Assembly (NCBI GenBank): GCA_026985625.1
Contig: JALSQC010000013.1
Coordinates: forward strand, 1 to 5,603
Direction: 5' to 3'
DNA length: 5,603 nt
Origin: Bacteroidales bacterium
GTDB taxonomy: Bacteria > Bacteroidota > Bacteroidia > Bacteroidales > JAFGXI01
Under the pieces are notes generated by a model. That model ran no database searches and was not told where the DNA came from. It saw nothing but the letters and a program-made list of their open reading frames with translations. Position numbers and translations under genes: made by a program. Of this stretch, positions 1 through 5,422 are shown piece after piece; the stretch's first letter is position 1; the number at the start of each line of letters is the position of its first letter.

Positions 1-85
1 TGTCGGTCGATTGACAAACTTTACAATTGCAAGCTATTACGGGTACTCCCTGCGATGTTCCTGTTCCTAAAAAAGTTAATTCCAA
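1..85 (-). CDS. MBL-fold metal-dependent hydrolase, N-terminal fragment (partial)
   Basis: This is the first 28 codons of a gene that runs off the left edge. Reading leftward from 85 gives MELTFLGTGTSQGVPVIACN followed by CKVCQSTD. The LTFLGTGTSQGVP opening and the C-x-C-x2-C cluster are typical of the PhnP-like metallo-beta-lactamase-fold hydrolases common in Bacteroidota; these are predicted metal-dependent phosphodiesterases or hydrolases of the cytoplasm. The zinc ligand motif HxHxDH lies outside the window, so activity cannot be judged. No ATG is available: the frame is stopped about 45 bp upstream, and the TTG at 85-83 puts the start at the usual family position, two residues before the first beta strand. 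The gene is divergent from the RsmI-like methyltransferase, and an exact TAnnTTTG box lies 20 bp upstream of the start. The family call is firm; the substrate is unknown. Confidence 0.85.
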   Translation of the reverse strand, partial: MELTFLGTGTSQGVPVIACNCKVCQSTD

Positions 86-104
86 TGTATTAAATTTAAA
101 AAAA

Positions 105-112
105 CAAATTTA
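105..112 (-). promoter_or_regulatory. Bacteroidota -7 promoter box for the MBL-fold gene
   Basis: On the minus strand this reads TAAATTTG, an exact match to the Bacteroidota primary sigma factor -7 consensus TAnnTTTG. It lies about 20 bp before the TTG start at 85, giving a very short leader. I see no TTTG at the expected -33 spacing, so the call rests on one box and its position. Confidence 0.5.
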
Positions 113-126
113 ATATTTTTACTTTA

Positions 127-134
127 TACTTTTG
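127..134 (+). promoter_or_regulatory. Bacteroidota -7 promoter box for the RsmI-like gene
   Basis: TACTTTTG matches TAnnTTTG exactly, 45 bp before the GTG start at 180. It points away from the minus-strand box at 105-112. The two boxes are only 14 bp apart, so the polymerase footprints would overlap and the two promoters may compete. No clear -33 TTTG is present. Confidence 0.5.
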
Positions 135-179
135 GTTGATTATAACAATAATTATTAATATTGCACTAAATTTTTTATT

Positions 180-881
180 GTGAGTAATAAACTTTATTTA
201 ATTCCTACTACTTTGGGCAATTCGGGTTTAAAATCGGTTTTGCCTGATAACATTACTAATATAGTAAAATCTATTAATGTTTTTATTGTTGAGAATATAA
301 GAACAGCAAGGCGGTATTTAAAAAAACTTGATAAAGATATTGTTATCGACGATTTAACTTTTTATGTTTTAAATAAGCATACTAATTATAACGACTTTGA
401 TAGTTTTTTAGATAAAATAAACGAGTCGGACATTGGCATAATATCAGAATCGGGTTGTCCTGCTGTTGCCGATCCGGGTAGCGATATTGTTAGTATTGCT
501 CATAAAAAAAACATACGTGTAGTTCCTTTGGTGGGTCCTTCGTCTATATTATTGTCGTTAATGGCTTCGGGGTTTAGTGGTCAAAATTTTGCTTTTAATG
601 GTTATTTGCCTGTAAAACCTAGCGAAAGACAAAATAAACTTGTTGAACTCGAGAGGAGTGTTTTTAAGCAAAATCAAACACAAATTTTTATTGAGACTCC
701 TTATCGAAATAATCAAATGTTAAACGATATATTAAAAACGTGTTCTAATAATCTTAAAGTTTGTGTTGCTTGTAATTTAACTTTAGACGATGAGTTTATT
801 ATATCAAAACCTGTATCGTTTTGGAAAAAAAACAATATTGATTTAAATAAGAAATTTGTTATTTTTTTATTGGGAAAATAA
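180..881 (+). CDS. RsmI-like SAM-dependent methyltransferase (tetrapyrrole methylase family), Bacteroidota paralogue
   Basis: This 233-residue cytoplasmic protein belongs to the tetrapyrrole methylase (TP-methylase) fold family that includes RsmI, the 16S rRNA C1402 2'-O-methyltransferase. RsmI-like motifs are visible: SESGCPAVADPGSDIV at 89-104 (RsmI has SDAGTP..SDPG), VVPLVGPSS at 114-122, FNGYLPVKPSER at 139-150, and IFIETPYRNN at 169-178 (RsmI has ESPHR). The N-terminus reads LYLIPTTLGNSGLKSVLP instead of RsmI's GTPIGNLxDIT, and the C-terminal extension of RsmI is absent. It therefore matches the shorter paralogue that Bacteroidota usually carry in addition to true RsmI. Its RNA or other substrate is not established. 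The GTG at 180 is the only usual start, because the frame is stopped at 156-158 and no ATG or TTG lies between. It is divergent from the MBL-fold gene and convergent with purA, 24 bp away. Confidence 0.9.
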   Translation: MSNKLYLIPTTLGNSGLKSVLPDNITNIVKSINVFIVENIRTARRYLKKLDKDIVIDDLTFYVLNKHTNYNDFDSFLDKINESDIGIISESGCPAVADPGSDIVSIAHKKNIRVVPLVGPSSILLSLMASGFSGQNFAFNGYLPVKPSERQNKLVELERSVFKQNQTQIFIETPYRNNQMLNDILKTCSNNLKVCVACNLTLDDEFIISKPVSFWKKNNIDLNKKFVIFLLGK

Positions 882-883
882 GT

Positions 884-907
884 CTAAAAACGGTTTTATA
901 GTTTTTT
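884..907 (+). terminator. weak candidate terminator between convergent genes
   Basis: A small stem (CTA/TAG plus AAAA/TTTT, one bulged A, loop CGG, 884-901) is followed by six T at 902-907. It sits in the 24-bp gap between the ends of the RsmI-like gene and purA and runs into the purA stop codon. The stem is almost all A-T pairs, so it would be unstable. It is listed because of position and T-run only. Confidence 0.25.
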
Positions 908-2168
908 ATATGTGTATTGTTTGTTTTCTGTCGGGACCAACCGAAACAATTTTTATTGGTACTCCTATATTTTCTTCTATAAATTTTATATAATCGTTTA
1001 GTTCGTCGGGAAAATCGTTTTTAGAATTAATTTTTGTTAAATCTGTTTTCCAACCTTTTAGTTCGGAGTAGATTGGTTTTATATCGTTGCTTAATTCGTA
1101 AGGAAAATGTTTAATTATTTTGTTGTTAATTTTATATGCAGTTGCTACTTTAATTGTGTCAAAACTATCGAGTACATCGGTTTTCATCATATAAAGCCGA
1201 GTAACTCCATTTATTGTAACAGCGTATTTTAATGCAACTAAATCTAACCATCCGCAACGTCTGGGACGTCCTGTTGTTGCTCCAAATTCGTGTCCTATGT
1301 TTTGTAGTTTTTTTCCATCATTGTCAAAAAGTTCGGTAGGGAATGGACCGCTGCCAACTCTTGTGCAATATGCTTTAAAAATTCCAAAAACTTCGCCTAT
1401 TTTATTTGGAGCTACGCCTAATCCTGTGCATGCTCCTGCACAAATAGTATTAGATGATGTTACAAAAGGATAGGTTCCAAAATCAATATCTAATAATGTT
1501 CCTTGGGCTCCTTCGGCTAAAATTGTTTTGTTATTATTAAGCGATTCGTTTATATAATTTTCGCTGTCTATAAATTTATAATTTTTAATAAATTCAATTG
1601 CTTTAAACCATTCTTTTTCAGATTCTGTAATATCAAAATTAAAGTTGTATTGTTTAATAAGGTTTAAATGTTTTTGTTTTAATGCATTATAACGGTTTAT
1701 AAAATTATCTGATATTATATCGCCTATACGTAGACCGTTTCTACCTGTTTTATCCATATATGTAGGACCTATGCCTTTAAGGGTAGAGCCTATTTTTGAT
1801 TTTCCTTTTGCTTGTTCCGATGCTGCATCTAAAATTTTATGAGTAGGTAAAATAAGATGTGCTTTTTTTGATATGTATATAATTTTGGTAAAATCTATAT
1901 CGGGTTGTTTTAAATCAAAAATTTCTTTTTTAAAAATTACAGGGTCTATAACAACTCCGTTGCCTATAATGTTAATTGTATTTTTACGAAATATGCCACT
2001 TGGAATAGTATGTAAAACGTGTTTTACGTTATTAAATTCGAGAGTGTGTCCTGCATTCGGACCTCCTTGAAATCTTGTAATAATGTTGTAATTTGGGGTT
2101 AAAACATCAACTATTTTTCCTTTTCCTTCGTCGCCCCATTGTAGTCCTAATAAAACATCAACTTTCAC
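906..2168 (-). CDS. purA: adenylosuccinate synthetase
   Basis: PurA catalyses IMP + aspartate + GTP to adenylosuccinate + GDP + Pi, the first committed step from IMP to AMP, in the cytoplasm. The 420-residue length is normal for the family. Visible signatures are the N-terminal GTP loop LGLQWGDEGKGK (7-18, with catalytic Asp13), NAGHT with catalytic His41, the IMP-binding stretch IGSTLKGIGPTYMDKTGR (126-143), GAQGTLLDIDFGTYPFVTSS (220-239), TTGRPRRCGWLD (298-309), and the C-terminal guanine-binding segment GPDRKQT (411-417). The start is GTG at 2168: upstream the frame is stopped at 2193-2195 with no ATG between, and MKVDVLLGLQWGDEGKGK is the usual Bacteroidota N-terminus. It lies 126 bp downstream of the Fur-family gene on the same strand, an adjacency I recall from other Bacteroidales. 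A long dyad lies in its upstream region. All key residues are present, so it should be active. Confidence 0.98.
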   Translation of the reverse strand: MKVDVLLGLQWGDEGKGKIVDVLTPNYNIITRFQGGPNAGHTLEFNNVKHVLHTIPSGIFRKNTINIIGNGVVIDPVIFKKEIFDLKQPDIDFTKIIYISKKAHLILPTHKILDAASEQAKGKSKIGSTLKGIGPTYMDKTGRNGLRIGDIISDNFINRYNALKQKHLNLIKQYNFNFDITESEKEWFKAIEFIKNYKFIDSENYINESLNNNKTILAEGAQGTLLDIDFGTYPFVTSSNTICAGACTGLGVAPNKIGEVFGIFKAYCTRVGSGPFPTELFDNDGKKLQNIGHEFGATTGRPRRCGWLDLVALKYAVTINGVTRLYMMKTDVLDSFDTIKVATAYKINNKIIKHFPYELSNDIKPIYSELKGWKTDLTKINSKNDFPDELNDYIKFIEENIGVPIKIVSVGPDRKQTIHI

Positions 2169-2203
2169 TGTATTATTGTTTTTAAAAGTTTGTTAATAAA
2201 TGT

Positions 2204-2228
2204 ATTACAATAAACAATTTATTGTAAT
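2204..2228. promoter_or_regulatory. 25-bp dyad upstream of purA, candidate operator or leader hairpin
   Basis: ATTACAATAAA (2204-2214), spacer CAA (2215-2217) and TTTATTGTAAT (2218-2228) form a perfect 11-3-11 inverted repeat. It is centred 48 bp before the purA GTG and 79 bp beyond the end of the Fur-family gene. Symmetry, length and AT-rich sequence suit an operator for a dimeric regulator, and the neighbouring Fur-family protein is an obvious candidate by proximity only. On the minus strand the downstream TACATTTA is a one-mismatch version of the TAnnTTTG -7 box and overlaps the end of the dyad by two bases, so binding here could block purA transcription. The repeat could also fold in RNA, but no T-run follows on the minus strand, which argues against a terminator for fur. 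Confidence 0.5.
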
Positions 2229-2294
2229 TTAATTTTGTTGAAAATACAATTTTTTTAATTAATAAATACAGATGTTAATAAATTGGTGATAAGT

Positions 2295-2744
2295 TTATTC
2301 GTTGTCGAATTTTCCGTAAACATATAAAACGTGTCTCGATGGTGTAAACCCGTGTTTTTTACACGCATCTTGTATTATTTGATTTATTCTGTCGTCAGAA
2401 AATTCAATAACTTTACTCGATTTTGTGCTAATAAGATGCTCGTGTTCCGATATTTGATATGCTTTTTCGAATTGAGCAATGTTTTTGCCAAATTGATGTT
2501 TTATAACAAGATTGCACTCAAGTAATAGGTCTATTGTGTTGTATAGAGTTGCACGACTTACTCTGTAATTATTATTTTTCATAAAAATATACAAAGATTC
2601 GATATCGAAATGTCCCGAGTGAGAATATATTTCGTCTAAAATTGCATATCTTTCGGGAGTTTTTCTGTATCCTCCGTCAATAAGAAATTGCTTAAATTTT
2701 TGTTTAGCTTTTTCTTTTATTTCTTCTTCGTAATTTTTATCCAT
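2295..2744 (-). CDS. Fur-family transcriptional regulator lacking the structural zinc cysteines
   Basis: This 149-residue protein has the Fur/PerR/Zur layout: an N-terminal winged-helix DNA-binding domain, with RKTPERYAILDEIY at 27-40 and the recognition-helix region VSRATLYNTIDLL at 62-74, followed by a dimerisation and metal domain. Residues expected at the regulatory metal sites are kept: His45 (HFDIESLY), Glu93 (QFEKAY), His101 and His103 (HEHLIS), Glu114 and His138. The two CxxC motifs that hold structural zinc in most relatives are gone: the family's HLICxxCGKV is HLISTKSSKV here (Ser106, Ser109), and the usual C-terminal CSKC is absent. The only cysteines are 77 and 127. Whether it senses iron, peroxide, zinc or something else cannot be told. 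ATG at 2744 is a normal start. It lies upstream of purA on the same strand and is divergent from the adenylate kinase gene. Confidence 0.92.
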   Translation of the reverse strand: MDKNYEEEIKEKAKQKFKQFLIDGGYRKTPERYAILDEIYSHSGHFDIESLYIFMKNNNYRVSRATLYNTIDLLLECNLVIKHQFGKNIAQFEKAYQISEHEHLISTKSSKVIEFSDDRINQIIQDACKKHGFTPSRHVLYVYGKFDNE

Positions 2745-2777
2745 TTTATTATAATTAAGACTAATTTAAAATAAAAT
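2743..2777. promoter_or_regulatory. imperfect dyad at the fur-family start, possible autoregulatory site
   Basis: ATTTTATT (2743-2750) and AATAAAAT (2770-2777) are perfect inverted arms, and six of the next nine inward positions also pair. The element touches the start codon of the Fur-family gene, where an autorepressor could act. In DNA this AT-rich, such symmetry can arise by chance, and its sequence is not obviously the same as the dyad upstream of purA. Confidence 0.2.
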
Positions 2778-2852
2778 ATAAAAGTAAATAAAAATTATAA
2801 AAATCAAAATACTTTTTTGTAAAAATAAATTTTAATCAAAGAAATTATTATT

Positions 2853-2860
2853 TATATTTG
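2853..2860 (+). promoter_or_regulatory. Bacteroidota -7 promoter box for the adenylate kinase gene
   Basis: TATATTTG is an exact TAnnTTTG match ending 15 bp before the ATG at 2876. A TTTG occurs at 2816-2819, but the 33-bp gap is too long for a standard -33 partner. The box overlaps the in-frame TTG at 2858, which helps exclude that codon as the start. Confidence 0.55.
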
Positions 2861-2875
2861 CCAAAAAAAACAAAT

Positions 2876-4045
2876 ATGTTAAATATAGCTTTGTTTGGAC
2901 CTCCGGGTGCGGGAAAAGGAACACAATCAAAAAAACTAATAGAAAATTATAATCTTGCTTATATTTCTACAGGTGATATTTTACGTAACGAGATAAAAAA
3001 TAAAACCGAACTAGGTTTAAAAGCAAAAAATATAATCGAGAGAGGAGAGTTGGTGTCCGACGAAATAATTGTTCAAATTATAGAAGGATTTATAAAATCA
3101 AATACTAAAGTTAAAGGAGTTTTATTTGATGGATTTCCAAGAACTTATGTTCAGGCTTATATTCTTGAGGGAATGTTACTTAGATTAAACTCTAAATTAT
3201 CTTGTATGATAAGTTTAGATGTGCCTAAAGACGAATTAAGACGTAGAATGCTTGAGCGAGCTAAGGTTACAGGTAGATCTGACGATACACCCGAAGTTAT
3301 AGAGAATAGGTTAAGAGAGTATGACGAAAAAACAGCTCCTGTTGCAAAATATTATAAGGAACGTGGAATTTTTAACTCGATTAATGGATTAGGAAGTATC
3401 GACGATATTTATAAAAAAATAGATAACGTTGTTCAAGAGACATTATCAAAACGATTGTTTAATGTTGTAATTTTAGGTATACCAGGGTCAGGAAAAGGAA
3501 CTCAAAGTAAACAATTAGCCGACGAGTTTGGTCTAAAATATATTTCTACCGGAAAATTATTGCGAAAAGAAATAGCCGACAAAACAGAATTAGGTGAACA
3601 AGCAAAAGGATATATGAAAAAAGGCGATATTATACCTGATGCTATAGCAATACAAATTATAGAACGCGAGATTAATAACAATCCTGATGCAAAAGGATTT
3701 ATATTTAAAGGCTTTCCACGAACAATTGTGCAAGCATATATTTTAGACGGATTGTTGCGAAAAATGAACTCATCGTTATCGTTGGTTATAGATTTGGAAA
3801 TAACTATGTTAGAAGCATTTAAGCGTTTGCACGATAGGGGAAAAACCGAAAGTTCAAGAGTATATGATGCAAATCCCGAAACAATTATTCATAGAATAGA
3901 AGAATATGAAAATATATCGTCAAACGTGCCAAAATATTATAAAGGAAAATACGATGTTGTTAACATTGATGGAATGGGAGATAAAGAAGTTGTTTATAAT
4001 AGATTAAAAGAAACAATTCAAAATAGTATAACGCGATTACGTTAA
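2876..4045 (+). CDS. adk: tandem two-domain adenylate kinase; second domain with altered catalytic residues
   Basis: Adenylate kinase interconverts ATP + AMP and 2 ADP in the cytoplasm. The usual bacterial enzyme has about 190-215 residues; this one has 389 and holds two complete Adk domains. Domain 1 (about 1-187) looks active: P-loop GPPGAGKGT (8-16), STGD (31-34), DGFPRT (85-90), Arg124 and Arg128, short LID GRSDD (133-137), Arg145. Domain 2 (about 194-383) aligns without gaps at an offset of 193 up to the LID. It keeps P-loop GIPGSGKGT (201-209) and Arg230, 282, 317, 321 and 340, but has STGK (Lys227) and KGFPRT (Lys278) where Asp is expected, plus a LID two residues longer. Both domains share VQAYIL after FPRT, which suggests internal duplication. 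ATG at 2876 is preferred over the in-frame TTG at 2858, because MLNIALFG is the family start and the TTG lies in the promoter box. tRNA-Ala follows after 8 bp. Confidence 0.95.
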   Translation: MLNIALFGPPGAGKGTQSKKLIENYNLAYISTGDILRNEIKNKTELGLKAKNIIERGELVSDEIIVQIIEGFIKSNTKVKGVLFDGFPRTYVQAYILEGMLLRLNSKLSCMISLDVPKDELRRRMLERAKVTGRSDDTPEVIENRLREYDEKTAPVAKYYKERGIFNSINGLGSIDDIYKKIDNVVQETLSKRLFNVVILGIPGSGKGTQSKQLADEFGLKYISTGKLLRKEIADKTELGEQAKGYMKKGDIIPDAIAIQIIEREINNNPDAKGFIFKGFPRTIVQAYILDGLLRKMNSSLSLVIDLEITMLEAFKRLHDRGKTESSRVYDANPETIIHRIEEYENISSNVPKYYKGKYDVVNIDGMGDKEVVYNRLKETIQNSITRLR

Positions 4046-4053
4046 ATTATATT

Positions 4054-4130
4054 GGGGAATTAGCTCATCTGGCTAGAGCGTCTGACTGGCAGTCAGGAGG
4101 TGACCGGTTCAAGTCCGGTATTCTCCACCA
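4054..4130 (+). tRNA. tRNA-Ala (anticodon GGC)
   Basis: A complete 77-nt cloverleaf is present. The acceptor stem pairs GGGGAAT (4054-4060) with ATTCTCC (4120-4126). The D-arm is GCTC/GAGC (4063-4066, 4076-4079). The anticodon stem TCTGA/TCAGG holds loop CTGGCAG with anticodon GGC at 4088-4090. The T-arm is ACCGG/CCGGT with loop TTCAAGT. The discriminator is A4127 and CCA is encoded at 4128-4130. The G3-U70 wobble pair (4056 with 4124), the main identity element for alanyl-tRNA synthetase, is present and confirms alanine. It reads GCC and GCU codons. It starts 8 bp after the adk stop and has no visible promoter of its own, so it is probably transcribed with adk and cut out. Confidence 0.98.
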
Positions 4131-4138
4131 ATGATAAC

Positions 4139-4169
4139 AAGGCTTTCAAGATATTGGAAGCCTTTTTTT
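4139..4169 (+). terminator. intrinsic terminator after adk and tRNA-Ala
   Basis: An 11-bp stem, AAGGCTTTCAA (4139-4149) with TTGGAAGCCTT (4154-4164), contains one T-G wobble and closes on the loop GATA. A seven-T run spans 4163-4169, with five more T after one G. It starts 8 bp after the tRNA CCA end and would end the shared adk-tRNA transcript. It is the strongest terminator in the window. Confidence 0.92.
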
Positions 4170-4280
4170 GTTTTTGGGGAGCGAGGTTTTGGTAAATTTT
4201 ATTAGCAAAAAAACAAAGGTAAATTATTAAAACAGTATTACTTTATTGTAGGAATATCTGAGGTAGTTAAACGGTTATAA

Positions 4281-4303
4281 AAAAATATAATTTATATAAA
4301 TTA
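4281..4303 (-). terminator. weak candidate terminator for the T9SS cargo gene
   Basis: On the minus strand a 16-bp A/T-only palindrome, TAATTTATATAAATTA (4288-4303), begins at the stop codon of the secreted-protein gene and is followed by TATTTTTTTA. The geometry resembles an intrinsic terminator, but with no G-C pairs the hairpin would be weak. In the rest of the gap between the tRNA terminator and this element (about 4176-4280) I see no gene or clear site. Confidence 0.3.
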
Positions 4304-5365
4304 AGGTGCAATTTTTTTTACAAAACGGTTTCCTGTTTTGTCGGTAACTTGCAATATAAAAACTCCTGTTTTAAATTTATTATTTTGTATTTTAATTATA
4401 TTTTTATTTGATTTACCCGAATAAATAATACTGCCATTAATAGAAAATATTTGTAAAAAAAGATTTTTTTCGGTAGGATTTTCAACAAAAACAGTTTTTA
4501 AATAGGGAACATAATATCCGTTAACAAAATTGTTTTGATTTTTGCTGCTAATTGCAGATGGTAACGAATATATTTTATAAGAAACGTTAGTTATGTTGCC
4601 ATTTGAACCTGTTGCTTTTAATACGGGAATACCTTCGCCTGTTGTTATCCAAACATATTCGGTTTGTTCGGGACGATTAAAAGCTGTGCCAAAAGATAAA
4701 CTGTCGATATAAAAAGTGTCGCGAGTATTTATAAGATTTTTTACTCGTATGCATTGAAATGTTCCTGCCGGTGTAGTAATTGTTCCCCAGCCGTCAACCT
4801 TAAAATTACGACGAATAGTTTGTCCGTAATATCCAAAATTAGGAACGCTTATACTCCAAATCGAAACCGAAGAATCGCTTGTTCCGTAATTTAACGGAAA
4901 ATCAAAATATTTTTCGGGGTCGTTGTATTTTGCTGCTGTAGGAACACCGTTAACAACTGCTCCAAAACCTACTATAGAATAATGATTGTTTGTATTCTGA
5001 AAAAAATAATACACATTGTCAATTTGAATAAAATTATTCGAAAGATTACTATTGTCGCCTTGATATGCAAAGCTTGCAAGGTGTTCTTGATCAAAAATAT
5101 TGTTAAACATTGCCACATAAACAGCATTTGTAGATAATACAGTGCGAATAGTATCTGTCTTTGTGCTGAGTGTATCGAGCATAGAAAAATCCCAAGTCAT
5201 ATTTTGACCTGTTGTAGCATAATCTAAACTAATTTGAGAAGCTTTTGCCGTAAAAAAAACATTACCTGCCGATGGCATGTCGTTGTTATTTATTGTAATC
5301 TGAGAAAACGAAATTTTAGCTATAAAGATTAAGCAAATAAACAAAATAAAATTAATTGTTCTCAT
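4301..5365 (-). CDS. secreted protein of unknown function with type IX secretion C-terminal sorting domain
   Basis: This 354-residue protein has a Sec signal peptide at about 1-21: Arg2, then the hydrophobic run INFILFICLIFIAKI, then SFS before Gln22, a common Bacteroidota cleavage context. The mature part is rich in Asn, Thr, Ser and aromatic residues with predicted beta character, and contains no enzyme motif I recognise. The stretch VDGWGTITTPAGTFQCIRVK (190-209) resembles a recurrent motif of Bacteroidota exported proteins. The last 65 or so residues look like a type A T9SS sorting domain: VENPTEKNLFLQIFSINGSI (294-313, a diverged form of the usual YPNPxxxxL opening), then GVFILQV (334-340), then GNRFVKKI (345-352). 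It should be exported and released or attached at the cell surface. ATG at 5365 directly precedes the signal peptide. A -7 box lies 19 bp upstream, so it is probably monocistronic. Confidence 0.88.
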   Translation of the reverse strand: MRTINFILFICLIFIAKISFSQITINNNDMPSAGNVFFTAKASQISLDYATTGQNMTWDFSMLDTLSTKTDTIRTVLSTNAVYVAMFNNIFDQEHLASFAYQGDNSNLSNNFIQIDNVYYFFQNTNNHYSIVGFGAVVNGVPTAAKYNDPEKYFDFPLNYGTSDSSVSIWSISVPNFGYYGQTIRRNFKVDGWGTITTPAGTFQCIRVKNLINTRDTFYIDSLSFGTAFNRPEQTEYVWITTGEGIPVLKATGSNGNITNVSYKIYSLPSAISSKNQNNFVNGYYVPYLKTVFVENPTEKNLFLQIFSINGSIIYSGKSNKNIIKIQNNKFKTGVFILQVTDKTGNRFVKKIAP

Positions 5366-5383
5366 CTGAATAGGAATTTATTA

Positions 5384-5391
5384 CAAATATA
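5384..5391 (-). promoter_or_regulatory. Bacteroidota -7 promoter box for the T9SS cargo gene
   Basis: The minus strand reads TATATTTG, an exact TAnnTTTG match 19 bp before the ATG at 5365. It lies inside the 57-bp gap after the NUDIX gene, giving the secreted-protein gene its own start of transcription. No -33 TTTG is evident. Confidence 0.55.
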
Positions 5392-5422
5392 ATTCTTTTT
5401 TTATTAAAAATTAGTAAAAAAA

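Noticed and set aside
1873..2070. 65-codon open frame on the plus strand
   Set aside because: It lies wholly antisense to the conserved N-terminal part of purA and its translation has no recognisable motif; it is a shadow frame.
2191..2283. Direct repeat TGTTAATAAAT at 2191-2201 and 2273-2283
   Set aside because: Eleven A/T-rich bases repeated once in an AT-rich intergenic region is weak evidence; there is no symmetry or third copy.
2331..2525. 64-codon open frame on the plus strand
   Set aside because: It is antisense to the Fur-family gene, whose motifs are clearly the real coding signal.
2858..2875. Upstream TTG start adding six residues to the adenylate kinase
   Set aside because: The TTG lies inside the TATATTTG promoter box, and the ATG at 2876 gives the family's normal MLNIALFG start.
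4054..4175. tRNA gene 3' end as a possible integration (att) site
   Set aside because: No integrase gene, no repeated tRNA 3' end and no foreign-looking DNA are visible downstream in this window.
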